Assembly: GCF_000426685.1 (NCBI RefSeq)
Contig: NZ_AUFV01000002.1
Coordinates: forward strand, 186,001-250,000
Reading direction: 5' to 3'
From: Solimonas flava DSM 18980
GTDB lineage: Bacteria; Pseudomonadota; Gammaproteobacteria; Nevskiales; Nevskiaceae
DNA: 64,000 bases
Shown in pieces: positions 55,045-64,000 of this stretch. The notes beneath the pieces are model-generated. The model worked only from the letters and a program-made list of their open reading frames with translations. It was not told the origin of the DNA and searched no databases. Both the position numbers and the translations under genes were made by a program. Every line of letters starts with the position of its first letter. Position 1 is the first letter of the stretch.

Positions 55045-56066
55045 TGAAGACGCGTGTCCTGATCGTCGACGACTCGGCGCTGGTGCGCAGCCTGATGACC
55101 GAAATCCTGTCGGCCGACCCGCAGATCGAGGTGCTCGGCAGCGCCAGCGATCCTTACGTGGCGCGCGACAAGATCAAGCAGCTCAGGCCGGACGTGCTGA
55201 CGCTCGACGTCGAGATGCCGCGCATGGACGGCCTGACCTTCCTCGACAACCTCATGCGCCTGCATCCGATGCCGGTGCTGATGGTGTCGTCGCTGACCGA
55301 GGCCGGCGCCGAGGTGACGCTGCAGGCGCTGGAACTCGGCGCCGTCGACTTCGTCACCAAACCGAAGCTCGACGTGCGTGCCGGGCTGTCGGCCTACGCC
55401 GACGAACTGCGCGAAAAGGTGCGCAGCCTCGGCCGCGCGCGTCCGCGCGGCGGCGGCCGCACCGTACAGCCGCCGCTGCGCCGGCCGTTTCGCACCACCG
55501 AGCGCATCATCGCGATCGGCGCCTCGACCGGCGGCACCGAGGCGATCCGCGCCGTGCTCGAGCGCATGCCGGCCGACGCGCCGGCGATCGTCGTCACCCA
55601 GCACATTCCGGCCGCGTTCAGCGCGCCGTTCGCGGCGCGCCTCGACCGCGCCAGCGCGATGTCGGTGCGCGAGGCCGCCGACGGCGAACCGGTGCTGCCG
55701 GGCCACGCCTATGTCGCGCCCGGCGACCGTCACCTGCTGATCGAACGCAACGGCGCGCGCTATGTCTGCCGGCTGTCCGACGCGCCGCCGGAGAACCGGC
55801 ACCGGCCGAGCGTCGACGCCATGTTCAACGCGCTGGCGCGGCATGCCGGCGCCAATGTCGTCGCCGCGCTGCTGACCGGCATGGGCGACGACGGCGCGCG
55901 CGGCCTGCTGGCGCTGCGCGAGGCCGGCGCGCGCACGCTGGCGCAGGACGAGGCGTCGAGCGTGGTCTGGGGCATGCCCGGCGCCGCCTACAAGCTCGGC
56001 GCCGCCGAGCGCCTGCTGCCGCTCGACGCGATCGCCGCTCAGCTGCTCCACGATGCCGCCGGGTGA
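55044..56066 (+). CDS. cheB: Chemotaxis methylesterase/deamidase CheB
   Basis: Removes methyl groups from receptors when phosphorylated. 340 residues. Receiver domain with D9-D10 and phospho-acceptor D55 (LTLDVEMP), linker, then the esterase domain with the catalytic triad S161 ([10 protein letters not shown]), H187 (TQHIPAAFS) and D283 (GMGDDGARG). ATG overlap with cheD. Confidence 0.96.
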   Translation: MKTRVLIVDDSALVRSLMTEILSADPQIEVLGSASDPYVARDKIKQLRPDVLTLDVEMPRMDGLTFLDNLMRLHPMPVLMVSSLTEAGAEVTLQALELGAVDFVTKPKLDVRAGLSAYADELREKVRSLGRARPRGGGRTVQPPLRRPFRTTERIIAIGASTGGTEAIRAVLERMPADAPAIVVTQHIPAAFSAPFAARLDRASAMSVREAADGEPVLPGHAYVAPGDRHLLIERNGARYVCRLSDAPPENRHRPSVDAMFNALARHAGANVVAALLTGMGDDGARGLLALREAGARTLAQDEASSVVWGMPGAAYKLGAAERLLPLDAIAAQLLHDAAG

Positions 56067-56137
56067 GCGGCGCTCAAGCGCCGCAGCACGCTGCCGATAA
56101 AGCCCACAGCTTCCTCATCTTTTTTCAGGAGTACCCG

Positions 56138-57277
56138 ATGCGTTCCTTGCCGTGGAAGCCGCTGGCGATCCCCGCCGTGCTGACCGTCCTGCACATCGCC
56201 ACGCTGCTGCTGGCGCCCGGCGACGTCGCGGTCTGGCTCAGCGGTCTGGTCGCGGCCCTGGCCTGGGGTTCGCTGGCGCTGCTGCAGACGCAGCGCGCAC
56301 AGCGCCAGGAACGCGAGATCGCGCGGCTGGCGCTGCAGAGCGAGCAGCGTTCGCGCGCGATCACCGAGCTGCGCGGCGGCCTGCTGCAGGAGGCGCTGGC
56401 GACCGGCCAGGAAGTCGAGCGCGTGCGCGGGCTGATCAACGACGCGGTGCGCCAGCTCGGCGCCGCGTTCGCCGACATGGATCGCCAGGCGCGCATCCAG
56501 GAGCACGCGGTCGCCGGCATCCTCGCGCAGAACGGCAGCGCCGGCGCCGGGCTCGACGTGCGGCGCTTCGCCGAGGCGGCCGTCGAACTGATGCGCGGCC
56601 TCGCCGAATCGCTGGCCTCGGTCAGCCAGCAGAGCGTGGCGACAGTCCGCCAGATCGACGACATGGTCAAGCACCTCGACGCGATCTTCGAGCTGCTCGG
56701 CGACGTCAAGACCATCGCCGACCAGACCAATCTGCTGGCGCTCAATGCCGCGATCGAGGCGGCGCGCGCCGGCGAGGCCGGGCGCGGTTTCGCGGTCGTC
56801 GCCGAGGAAGTCCGCTCGCTGTCGGAGCGCTCGACCAGCTTCAACGAGCAGATCCGCAAGCTGGTGTCGGTGTCCAAGGAGGCGATCGCCAAGGTGCGTG
56901 ACACGGTCGGCGACATGGCGACGCGCGACAGCAGCCTCAGCGACGGCGCGCAGGACGAGGTGCGCCAGCTGCTGACGCAGGTCGAGCTGGTCAACGACGG
57001 TCTGACGCAGAGCCTGCGCACGGTCGCCGATGCACGCTCGCAGATCAGCGAAGCGGTCGGCCGCGCGGTGCGCTGCCTGCAGTTCGAGGACATCTCGACG
57101 CAGGCCCTGAGCGTCGCCCACGAGCATGCCCGGCGCGTCGAGGCGATCGGCACCGAGCTCGACGGCGAGCGCGGCGCGAACCCGCACGAGGCGGCGGGGA
57201 AGGCGGACTGGCGCGCGCCGGCGCACAAGCCGGTGGCGCAGGTGTCGATGCAGGCGGGGACGGTCGATCTGTTCTAG
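56138..57277 (+). CDS. Short methyl-accepting-type protein without a sensor domain
   Basis: A 379-residue protein with two membrane segments at the N-terminus (about 8-27 and 30-49), no recognisable ligand-binding or HAMP domain, and a signalling core around [20 protein letters not shown] (about residues 195-215). The core is shorter and more divergent than in the two receptors upstream. The C-terminus is AGTVDLF. It follows cheB by 71 bases with CAGGAG before the ATG. It could report membrane or cytoplasmic state, or act as a signalling accessory. Last gene before the second large repeat. Confidence 0.88.
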   Translation: MRSLPWKPLAIPAVLTVLHIATLLLAPGDVAVWLSGLVAALAWGSLALLQTQRAQRQEREIARLALQSEQRSRAITELRGGLLQEALATGQEVERVRGLINDAVRQLGAAFADMDRQARIQEHAVAGILAQNGSAGAGLDVRRFAEAAVELMRGLAESLASVSQQSVATVRQIDDMVKHLDAIFELLGDVKTIADQTNLLALNAAIEAARAGEAGRGFAVVAEEVRSLSERSTSFNEQIRKLVSVSKEAIAKVRDTVGDMATRDSSLSDGAQDEVRQLLTQVELVNDGLTQSLRTVADARSQISEAVGRAVRCLQFEDISTQALSVAHEHARRVEAIGTELDGERGANPHEAAGKADWRAPAHKPVAQVSMQAGTVDLF

Positions 57278-57330
57278 GCGGGCAGGGCGGCTGTCCTTAT
57301 TTCGCGCGCGGTTTTTGTAGCTGGCTTTGC

Positions 57331-57833
57331 TTTCGCGCTGACGCGCGCCCTACTTCTCTTTGCTTGTGCAAAGAGAAGTAGGCAAGAGAAACACACCCCT
57401 GGCTTACGCGCCCCTGCTTCGCAGGGGTTCCCTGCGATGCTCGCCGGCCCGGCCGGCGCTGAAACTCGCGGTGCTGCGCACCGCTCAAACAGTCAGCGCC
57501 GGACAGCCCCGGACCGGCTGCGCTTCTCGGCGCTGCGCAAAGGGGACCCAAAAGAAAACAGCAAAGCCTCCTCGCCGCCACACTCTGCCGTTGCCGTTGA
57601 CGTTCGGGTCCCCTTGGGCCGCACCGAGCAGCGCAGCGCGCGCAGGGAATGGCCGGCCAGGACGGCCGGCCAAGTCGCCGCCGCGGCAGGGACGCCGCGT
57701 CGGCGACGGTCCCGAGCACGTGAGCAGCGCAGGGCACTTCGCGCAGCGAAGTGCGGCCCCAGGGGTGTGCTTTCTTTTGCTTACTTTTCTTTGCACAAGC
57801 AAAGAAAAGTGAGGCGCGCCTCAGCGCGAAATC
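57331..57833. repeat. ~503-bp nested-palindrome repeat, copy 2 (inverted relative to copy 1)
   Basis: Reads as the reverse complement of 33410-33914, with near-identity over both outer ~220 bases and most change in the centre. The outer ends again form TTTCGCGCTGACGCGCGCC inverted repeats with CTTCTCTTT/AAAGAGAAG hairpins. It lies between the last chemoreceptor gene and speD. Confidence 0.85.
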
Positions 57834-58054
57834 TAAGGCTCGATCAAGCGCCCCTCGAGGCAGAACAAAGAACGAACCGCCGCTGCGCCATCGCCAGCCA
57901 CATGAGGGCACAGCAACGAAAGGGCCGCAGAAGCAGGGCGCCGACAGGCGAAATCAAAAGGCCCGATCAAGCGCCCGGCGAGGCAAGGCAGTGAGCGATC
58001 CGTGGCTGCGTCACCGCCAGCCGCATGCGGGCCGCCGCGACGAAAAAGGGCCGC
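57826..58054. repeat. Tandem imperfect ~122-bp repeat next to the large repeat
   Basis: Two units start at 57826 and 57948 with GCGAAATC, followed by CGATCAAGCGCCC, and end in a GGGCCGCA block. Related sequence (GCGAAATCCAAGG, AGCAGAACGA) flanks the right side of copy 1 at 33906-33955. They seem to be half-elements of the same repeat family. Confidence 0.6.
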
Positions 58055-58070
58055 ATCGCTGCGGCCCTTT
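58045..58070 (-). terminator. Rho-independent terminator of speD
   Basis: An 11-bp perfect stem (AAAGGGCCGCA / TGCGGCCCTTT) with a 4-base loop. On the minus strand it is followed by a T-run (TTTTT). It lies 24 bases past the speD stop. Confidence 0.85.
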
Positions 58071-58093
58071 CGTGGACGGCGTGTTGCCCGCTT

Positions 58094-58915
58094 TTAGCGC
58101 GAGATGTTCATGCCGTAGAAGATTTCGCTGATCTCGTGATTGACGTTCTCGCGGATCTTCTTGGCTTCGCGCGGCGGCAGCTCGGAGGCGCCTTCGCCGA
58201 ACAGATAGGTGTCGAGGTCGAGTTCCTTCAGGCGCATCTTCGTGTGGAAGATGAATTCCTGATAGACGTTGACGTCGATCATCTGGTAGCGGTTCTTGAT
58301 GTCCGCCGACAGGAAGTCCTGGATCGACTCCACCGAGTGGTCGATGAAGTGCTTCATGCCGCGCACGTTGCGCGTGAAGCCGCGCACGCGGTAGTCCATC
58401 ACCACGATGTCCGACTCGAAGGACTTGATCAGATAGTTCAGGGCCTTCAGCGGCGAGATCTTGCCGCAGGTCGACACGTCGATGTCGGCGCGGAACGTCG
58501 AGATGCCGTTGTCCGGGTGCGTCTCCGGATAGGTGTGCACCGTGATGTGCGACTTGTCGAGGTGGGCGACGACCGAATCCTTGTCGACCTTTTCCTTCTT
58601 CTTGCCCGGCGTCGGCAGGCCGTCGAGGTGGCCTTCCGAGATCAGCATCGTCACCGACGCGCCCTGCGGATCGTAATCCTGGCGGGCGACGTTGAGGATG
58701 TTGGCGCCGATGATGCGCGCGACCTCGGTGAGGATCGCGGTCAGGCGCTCGGCGTTGTAGGCCTCATCGATGTACTCGATGTATTCCTGCTGATGCTGCT
58801 TGGTGCGCGCGTAGCAGATGTCGTAGATGTTGAACGACAGCGACTTCGTCAGGTTGTTGAAGCCCAGCAGCTTCAGCTTCGGATTGTCGGTCCGTTTCGG
58901 CTTGGCCTTGGCCAA
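58094..58915 (-). CDS. speD: S-adenosylmethionine decarboxylase proenzyme
   Basis: Makes decarboxylated S-adenosylmethionine for spermidine synthesis; cuts itself to form a pyruvoyl cofactor. E. coli-type, about 273 residues. The cleavage site is K121-S122 in [14 protein letters not shown], so Ser122 becomes the pyruvoyl group. [20 protein letters not shown] and [18 protein letters not shown] match the family. The start is taken as TTG at 58915, which has GGAG seven bases upstream; another TTG at 58948 is possible. A good terminator follows. Confidence 0.95.
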   Translation of the reverse strand: MAKAKPKRTDNPKLKLLGFNNLTKSLSFNIYDICYARTKQHQQEYIEYIDEAYNAERLTAILTEVARIIGANILNVARQDYDPQGASVTMLISEGHLDGLPTPGKKKEKVDKDSVVAHLDKSHITVHTYPETHPDNGISTFRADIDVSTCGKISPLKALNYLIKSFESDIVVMDYRVRGFTRNVRGMKHFIDHSVESIQDFLSADIKNRYQMIDVNVYQEFIFHTKMRLKELDLDTYLFGEGASELPPREAKKIRENVNHEISEIFYGMNISR

Positions 58916-59017
58916 TTCAGTACTCCCGGGTAACCACACACTGCGCAAACGCCGAACGCGCCTCCGGAAGCGGTTCCGGCGGCGCGGCCCATTTTTGAGG
59001 GGGCGGATTATGCGCCA

Positions 59018-59030
59018 AAACGGTAACCGT
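59018..59030. promoter_or_regulatory. Perfect 13-bp palindrome upstream of speD
   Basis: AACGGTAACCGTT has two 6-bp arms about a central base. A CATAAT -10-like hexamer on the minus strand lies a few bases downstream towards speD. It is a candidate operator; no regulator is assigned. Confidence 0.4.
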
Positions 59031-59086
59031 TGCGTGACGCGGCGGCGACCGTCCGATGACCGGCCGGAGCCGCCCCGGACACCCGC

Positions 59087-59509
59087 TCAGGCGCTCTCGC
59101 GGATCTCGTAGCTGTGGCTGATCGCCACCCCGCCGCGGCCGAGCATGATCGACGCCGAGCAGTACTTTTCGGCCGACAGCTCGACGGCGCGCTTGACGTG
59201 ATTTTCGGCGAGGTTCTTGCCGACCACGACGAAGTGCATGCGGATCGCGGTGAATACCTTCGGCTCGGTTTCGGCGCGGTCGGCCTCGAGTTCGACCCAG
59301 CAGTCGTCGACCGCCTGGCGCGATTTCTTGAGGATCAGCGTCACGTCGACCGCCGAGCAGGCGCCGACGCCCATCAGTACCAGTTCCATCGGCCGCGGGC
59401 CGAGGTTGCGGCCGCCGATTTCAGGCGGGCCGTCGACGACGAGCGCGTGGCCGCTGCCGCTTTCCGCGACGAAGGCGGCGTTCTCGGTCCATTTGACGCG
59501 TGCTTTCAA
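59087..59509 (-). CDS. OsmC/YhfA-family protein
   Basis: A 140-residue OsmC-like protein. It resembles E. coli YhfA along its length: KARVKWTENAAFVAESGSGH, PMELVLMGVGACSAVDVTLI and AVELSAEKYCSASIML. The Cys in GVGACSAVD and the Cys in EKYCSAS match the redox cysteines of the family, which reduce organic hydroperoxides; YhfA itself has no proven role. The start is TTG at 59509 with GGAG at eight-base spacing. It is divergent from a Crp-family gene, as yhfA is next to crp in E. coli. Confidence 0.88.
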   Translation of the reverse strand: MKARVKWTENAAFVAESGSGHALVVDGPPEIGGRNLGPRPMELVLMGVGACSAVDVTLILKKSRQAVDDCWVELEADRAETEPKVFTAIRMHFVVVGKNLAENHVKRAVELSAEKYCSASIMLGRGGVAISHSYEIRESA

Positions 59510-59594
59510 GGGCTTTTCTCCACATTGATCGGTGCAACATTGTGTTATTTTCGCCGCAATCAAGCATTCGGCAAACGTTTCAGGGAGCGAGTCG

Positions 59595-60233
59595 ATGTCC
59601 ATGCTGGTCAAGCCGGTCGTCCAAGCTTTTGTGCAGCAGGCGCACAAGCGCAGCTTCGCGCCCAAGCACACGCTCATCCATGCCGGTGATTCACCGCAGT
59701 CGCTGTACCTGATCCTCGAAGGTTCGGTCAGCATCCTGCTCGAAGACGAGAACGGCCGCGAGATCGTGCTGGCCTATCTCGGCCCCGGCGATTTCTTCGG
59801 CGAGCTGTGCCTGTTCCCGGAGCAGCAGGCGCGCACCGCGATCGTCCGCACGCGCACGCCGACCCTGGCCTGCGAGCTGAGCTATCAGGCCTTCCTGACG
59901 TTCTACCGGCAGAACCCGGACATCATGTTCGAGATCGCCGGCCAGCTCGCCAGCCGCCTGCGCGACACCACGCGGCGTCTCGCCGACCTGGCGTTCCTCG
60001 ATGTCGCCGGCCGCATGGCGCGCATCCTGCTCGACCTGTCGAAGAAGCGCGAGGCGCAGGCCAATCCGCGCGGCACGCTGATCCGCACCAGCCGCCAGGA
60101 GCTGGCGCGGCTGGTCGGCTGCTCGCGCGAAATGGCCGGCCGCGTGCTGAAGAAGCTCGAAGAGGACGGCATGGTCGCGACGCAGGGCCGCAGCATTCTG
60201 ATTCTCGGCGTCTACAAACCGGCTGCCGCCTGA
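59595..60233 (+). CDS. Crp/Fnr-family regulator of the Crp/Vfr/Clp type
   Basis: A 212-residue regulator: cyclic-nucleotide-binding domain (about 15-125), dimerisation helix, and winged helix-turn-helix with TSRQELARLVGCSREMAGRVLKKLEE. GDFFGELCLF (Glu of the phosphate-binding cassette), QQARTAIV (Arg) and RLRDTTRRLADLAFLDV (Thr-Thr at the cyclic nucleotide contact) follow the Crp pattern. In Xanthomonads the counterpart at this place, Clp, responds to cyclic-di-GMP, so the ligand cannot be told from sequence. The ATG at 59595 has GGGAG at seven-base spacing. Confidence 0.88.
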   Translation: MSMLVKPVVQAFVQQAHKRSFAPKHTLIHAGDSPQSLYLILEGSVSILLEDENGREIVLAYLGPGDFFGELCLFPEQQARTAIVRTRTPTLACELSYQAFLTFYRQNPDIMFEIAGQLASRLRDTTRRLADLAFLDVAGRMARILLDLSKKREAQANPRGTLIRTSRQELARLVGCSREMAGRVLKKLEEDGMVATQGRSILILGVYKPAAA

Positions 60234-60269
60234 GGCGCGCCGCGCCGCGGGGCTTCCTCGATCGCAAGC

Positions 60270-60288
60270 GCGCGGGCCGGACCCGCGC
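60270..60288. terminator. Hairpin between convergent crp-type gene and trpC
   Basis: 7-bp stem GCGCGGG / CCCGCGC with a CCGGA loop in the 99-base gap between the two 3' ends. No T-run, so only a weak candidate. Confidence 0.3.
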
Positions 60289-60332
60289 CAGACGCCGCCG
60301 CAGCGGCGCGCACCTGACGGTGAGCGTCGCGC

Positions 60333-61151
60333 TCAGGCCAGCAGCGCGCGCAGCGCCGCCGCCGGGCTGGCCTGGCGCATCAGCGACTCGCCGATCAGGA
60401 AGTGGTGCACGCCGTGCGCGCGCATGCGGGCGACGTCGGCCTTGGTTCCGATGCCGCTTTCGGTGACGACCGGCACGCCGGCCGGTACGCGCGGCAGCAG
60501 GTCCAGCGTCGTTTCCAGGCGGGTCTCGAAGGTGCGCAGGCTGCGGTTGTTGACGCCGAGCAGCCAGCCGTCGCCGAGCCCGGCGCCGAGCACGGCATCG
60601 AGTTCGGCGCCGTCGTGGACCTCGACCAGCACGTCGAGCCGCCAGCGGCGCGCTTCTTCGTAGAGCGCCTTCAGCCGCGCCGGCGCCAGCGCTGCGGCGA
60701 TCAGCAGCACGGCGTCGGCGCCGATCGCGCGGGCCTCGATCACCTGCATCTCGTCGATCAGGAAATCCTTGCGGATCGCCGGCAGCGCGCAGGCGGCGCG
60801 CGCCTGCACGAGAAAGGCGTTGTGGCCCTGGAAGAACTTCTCGTCGGTCAGCACCGACAGGCAGGCGGCGCCGCCGGCGACGTACTCGCGGGCGATCCAG
60901 GCCGGATCGAAGTCCTCGCGGATCAGGCCCTTGCTCGGCGAAGCGCGCTTGACCTCGGCGATCACGCCGGCGCCGCCGGCCGCGACCTTGGCGGCCAGCG
61001 CGGCGATGAAGCCGCGCGGCGCGTCGGCGTCGCGCGCCAGCGCTTCGAGCGTCGCGCGCGAGTAGCGCTGCTTGAGCAGTGCGATCTCGTCGCGCTTGCG
61101 GGCGAGGATCGTGCCGAGGATGTCCGTCGGAGCGGTTTGCGGGGCGGCCAT
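60333..61151 (-). CDS. trpC: Indole-3-glycerol phosphate synthase
   Basis: Fourth step of tryptophan synthesis: closes the indole ring from carboxyphenylaminodeoxyribulose phosphate. 272 residues, not fused to TrpF. Family motifs: AEVKRASPSKG, the catalytic Lys in AIRKDFLIDEMQV, LLGVNNRSLRTF, VVTESGI and FLIGESLM. ATG at 61151, 13 bases after trpD. Last gene of trpG-trpD-trpC. Confidence 0.96.
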   Translation of the reverse strand: MAAPQTAPTDILGTILARKRDEIALLKQRYSRATLEALARDADAPRGFIAALAAKVAAGGAGVIAEVKRASPSKGLIREDFDPAWIAREYVAGGAACLSVLTDEKFFQGHNAFLVQARAACALPAIRKDFLIDEMQVIEARAIGADAVLLIAAALAPARLKALYEEARRWRLDVLVEVHDGAELDAVLGAGLGDGWLLGVNNRSLRTFETRLETTLDLLPRVPAGVPVVTESGIGTKADVARMRAHGVHHFLIGESLMRQASPAAALRALLA

Positions 61152-61164
61152 GGGTAGGGGGCGG

Positions 61165-62201
61165 TCAGGCGGCGGCCTTGAGGCGCTGCGTGGTGGCGAT
61201 GAACTGGTCGAGGCGCGCGCGCGCCGAGCCGTCGGCGAGCGCCAGACGGGCGAGTGCGATGCCGCCCTCGATCGAATCGGCACGGCGCGCCGCGTAGATC
61301 GCCGCGCCGGCGTTGAAGGTGACGATGTCGCGGGCGATGCCCGGCCGGTCGTCGAGCGCCTCCAGCACGCGGGCCTTCGATTCCTCGGCATCGGCGACGC
61401 GCAGGTTCTGGCTGCCGGCCATCGCGAAGCCGAAGTCTTCCGGATGGATCTCGTACTCGCGCAGCGTGCCGTCGCGCAGTTCGCCGACCAGCGTCGCGCC
61501 GCCGAGCGTGATCTCGTCCATGTTGTCCTTGCCCCAGACCACCAGCGCGTTCTGCGCGCCGAGGCGCTGCAGCACGCGGATCTGGATGCCGACGAGGTCG
61601 GCGTGGAACACACCCATCAGGATGTTCGGTGCGCCGGCCGGATTGGTCAGCGGGCCGAGGATGTTGAAGATCGTGCGCACGCCCATTTCCTTGCGCACCG
61701 GGGCGACGGCCTTCATCGCCGGGTGGTGGTTGGGCGCGAACATGAAGCCGATGCCGCATGCGGCGATGCAGGCGGCGACCTGCTCCGGGGCGAGGTCGAT
61801 CACCGCGCCGAGCGCTTCGAGCACGTCGGCGCTGCCGGACTTGGACGACACGCTGCGGTTGCCGTGCTTGGCGATGCGGCAGCCGGCGGCGGCGGCGACG
61901 AACATCGAGGCCGTCGAGATGTTGAAGCTGTGCGCGCCGTCGCCGCCGGTGCCGACGATGTCGATGAAATGCGCGTAGGCCGGCGTCTCGACCTTGCGCG
62001 CGAACTCGCGCATGACCTGCGCGGCGGCGGCGATCTCGCCGACCGTCTCTTTCTTGACGCGCAGGCCGGTGAGGATCGCCGCGGTCATCACCGGCGAGAC
62101 TTCGCCGCGCATGATCTGCCGCATCAGGCCGACCATTTCGTCGTGGAAGATCTCGCGGTGTTCGATCGTGCGCTGCAGCGCCTGCTGCGGGCTCAGCGTG
62201 C

Positions 62202-62205
<4 letters not shown>
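61165..62205 (-). CDS. trpD: Anthranilate phosphoribosyltransferase
   Basis: Transfers phosphoribose to anthranilate. 346 residues. [16 protein letters not shown] is the PRPP-binding loop; [21 protein letters not shown] and [10 protein letters not shown] are family hallmarks. The ATG at 62205 overlaps the trpG stop (ATGA). Confidence 0.97.
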
Positions 62206-62786
<581 letters not shown>

Positions 62787-63115
62787 GGCGTCGTGCCTCT
62801 TTGCAGTTTGAAACGGCGGGGCCGGGAACCGGCCGCGGGCCCGGCGCTCAGGCGCGGGGCGGGGGTGCTGCTGCCATTTCAGCGACGCCAGCGATTCATG
62901 ATGTCTCGACCGTTCCCGGTGCACGAAAGGCCGCCATTGTAGCCGGCCGCGCCGGCGCCGACACGCGCGCCGTCCGCTTCGCCCCGCCGGTTTTGGAATA
63001 AGGACAGGGCCAGATGTTCTTTCCGTCGCCGGGGGGCGATTCCTTACAGTCCGCGCCATTTTCCGCGCGGCGCGGCGCGCCGCTGCGGGTATCGACAAGA
63101 CATCAGGGGTTGCGC
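62787..63115. other. Divergent intergenic region between trpG and a TonB receptor gene
   Basis: 329 bases with no supported gene. A small hairpin (GGCCGG / CCGGCC, 62820-62834) lies close to trpG. I saw no leader peptide with tandem Trp codons on the trp side. An AGGGG sequence precedes the receptor start. Promoters for both sides must be here but could not be pinned down. Confidence 0.5.
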
Positions 63116-64000
63116 ATGGTTCGGGGATCGGTCCGTGGTCGGGGCGTCGTGCTGTTGCTGTCGTGGGGCTGGGCATCGGCCTGGGCGCAGGATGTGGCGC
63201 CGGCCGACGCGCCCGAAACGCTGCCAACGATCGCGCTGCCGGCCGAGGCGCCGCCGCCGCTGCCGCCCGCCGGGGCTGAGCCGGCCGACGCTGCGCTCGG
63301 CGAGGTGATCGTCACCGCGCGCAAGCGCGCCGAGCGCCTGCAGGACGTGCCGGTCTCGGTGCAGGCGTTCTCGGCCGAGCAGCTCGACGCGCGCGGCATC
63401 CAGGACGTCCGCGACCTGAGCCTCGCAGTGCCGGGTCTGACCGTCACCGATCTGGGCGGCTACAACCTGATCTACCTGCGCGGCATCGGCACCGACATCT
63501 TCATTCCGTCGGCCGAGCCGAGCGTCGCCACCTACATCGACGGCGTCTATTTCCCGTCCGGGCACAGCCTGGCGCAGTCGTTCGGCGCGATCGAGCGCGT
63601 CGAAGTGCTCAAGGGACCGCAGGGCACGCTGTTCGGCCGCAATTCGACCGGCGGCGCGGTGTCGATCTGGAGCAAGAATCCCGGGCCGCAGGCCGAGACC
63701 TCGATCCAGGCCAGCTATGCGCCGCGCTTCGACGACAGCCGCACGCGCGTCTACACCAACGTGCCGCTGGCCTCGAATCTCGCCGCCAGCCTGTCGGCTT
63801 ACTACCACCATGCCGACAACATCTACACGCTCGACAACGGCAGCGGCGATCAGCTGCCGGCCGAGATCGGCAAGGGCGCGCGCCTGAAGGTCGGCATCGA
63901 CTTCAGCGACGAAGTGTCGCTGCAGCTCGCCGGCTTCGCCGCGCAGCAGCGCGGCACCAGCACGACGGCGTCGGCGAACGTGCGGCCGTCGGCGCTGCTC
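63116..64000 (+). CDS. TonB-dependent outer-membrane receptor, C-terminus beyond window
   Basis: The first 295 codons of a TonB-dependent receptor. A signal peptide (about 1-25, ending near SAWAQ) precedes a Pro/Ala-rich linker and a TonB-box-like [11 protein letters not shown]. The plug domain has [36 protein letters not shown] and [20 protein letters not shown]. The [10 protein letters not shown] pattern suits the receptor group common in Sphingomonads and Xanthomonads. Frame open to the window end. The ligand is unknown. Confidence 0.9.
   Translation, partial: MVRGSVRGRGVVLLLSWGWASAWAQDVAPADAPETLPTIALPAEAPPPLPPAGAEPADAALGEVIVTARKRAERLQDVPVSVQAFSAEQLDARGIQDVRDLSLAVPGLTVTDLGGYNLIYLRGIGTDIFIPSAEPSVATYIDGVYFPSGHSLAQSFGAIERVEVLKGPQGTLFGRNSTGGAVSIWSKNPGPQAETSIQASYAPRFDDSRTRVYTNVPLASNLAASLSAYYHHADNIYTLDNGSGDQLPAEIGKGARLKVGIDFSDEVSLQLAGFAAQQRGTSTTASANVRPSALL

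Noticed and set aside
33410-57833. Reading the paired repeats as ends of a composite transposon
   Set aside because: There is no transposase or resolvase, no target duplication was seen, and the genes between are core flagellar and chemotaxis genes in their normal order.
62787-63115. Possible trp attenuator upstream of trpG
   Set aside because: No leader peptide with adjacent Trp codons and no alternating hairpins with a T-run were found on the minus strand.

Overview
The window is a very GC-rich, densely packed bacterial chromosome segment. It most likely comes from a gammaproteobacterium of the Xanthomonadales/Lysobacterales-Nevskiales group. The evidence is the flagellar order (fliS, PilZ protein, response regulator, rpoN, receiver, fleQ, fliE to fliR, flhB, flhA, flhF, flhG, fliA, cheY, cheZ, cheA, motC, motD, cheW, then a second che set) and the trpG-trpD-trpC / Crp-Clp-type regulator / OsmC / speD neighbourhood. 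This placement is inferred from gene content and order; no marker gene search was possible. I saw no rRNA, tRNA, CRISPR array, transposase or phage gene.

Layout. (1) 1-1733: a TonB-dependent receptor cut by the window edge. (2) 1857-7744: the Entner-Doudoroff regulon, a zwf-pgl-hexR operon facing edd-eda, with two identical HexR-type operators in inverted orientation between them. (3) 7782-14872: a minus-strand L-rhamnose catabolic operon of the non-phosphorylated type (hydrolase, C4 dehydrogenase, rhamnonate dehydratase, rhamnose 1-dehydrogenase, lactonase, RhaT transporter) and a LysR regulator. (4) 15068-44710: a polar flagellum cluster with its own sigma-54 factor, FleQ activator, export apparatus, FlhF/FlhG placement proteins, sigma-28, CheY/CheZ/CheA and a MotC/MotD stator. 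A MerR regulator and a secreted metallo-beta-lactamase-fold hydrolase sit inside it, between fleQ and fliE. (5) 44707-57277: CheW, three methyl-accepting proteins, a STAS protein, a second CheY/CheA/CheW, and CheR/CheD/CheB. (6) 58094-62786: speD, a YhfA-like OsmC protein divergent from a Crp-family regulator, and trpGDC. (7) 63116-64000: the start of a second TonB-dependent receptor.

How it fits together. Glucose-6-phosphate goes through zwf, pgl, edd and eda to pyruvate and glyceraldehyde-3-phosphate, with HexR sensing pathway flux. Rhamnose is taken up by RhaT, oxidised to the lactone, opened, dehydrated, oxidised again and cleaved to pyruvate and lactate. In the flagellar cluster the sigma-54/FleQ pair probably drives fliE and fliL, each of which has a -24/-12 type element 36-38 bases upstream. 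The chemotaxis genes form one long run of overlapping cistrons.

Most notable: two ~503-bp nested-palindrome repeats in inverted orientation bracketing flhB to the last chemoreceptor; two chemoreceptors sharing an almost identical ~790-bp signalling-domain block; three PAS domains in those receptors with a His/Trp signature resembling the haem-PAS of Aer2; a NarL-type regulator with Glu in place of the phospho-acceptor Asp; and the MerR/hydrolase pair inserted in the flagellar cluster.
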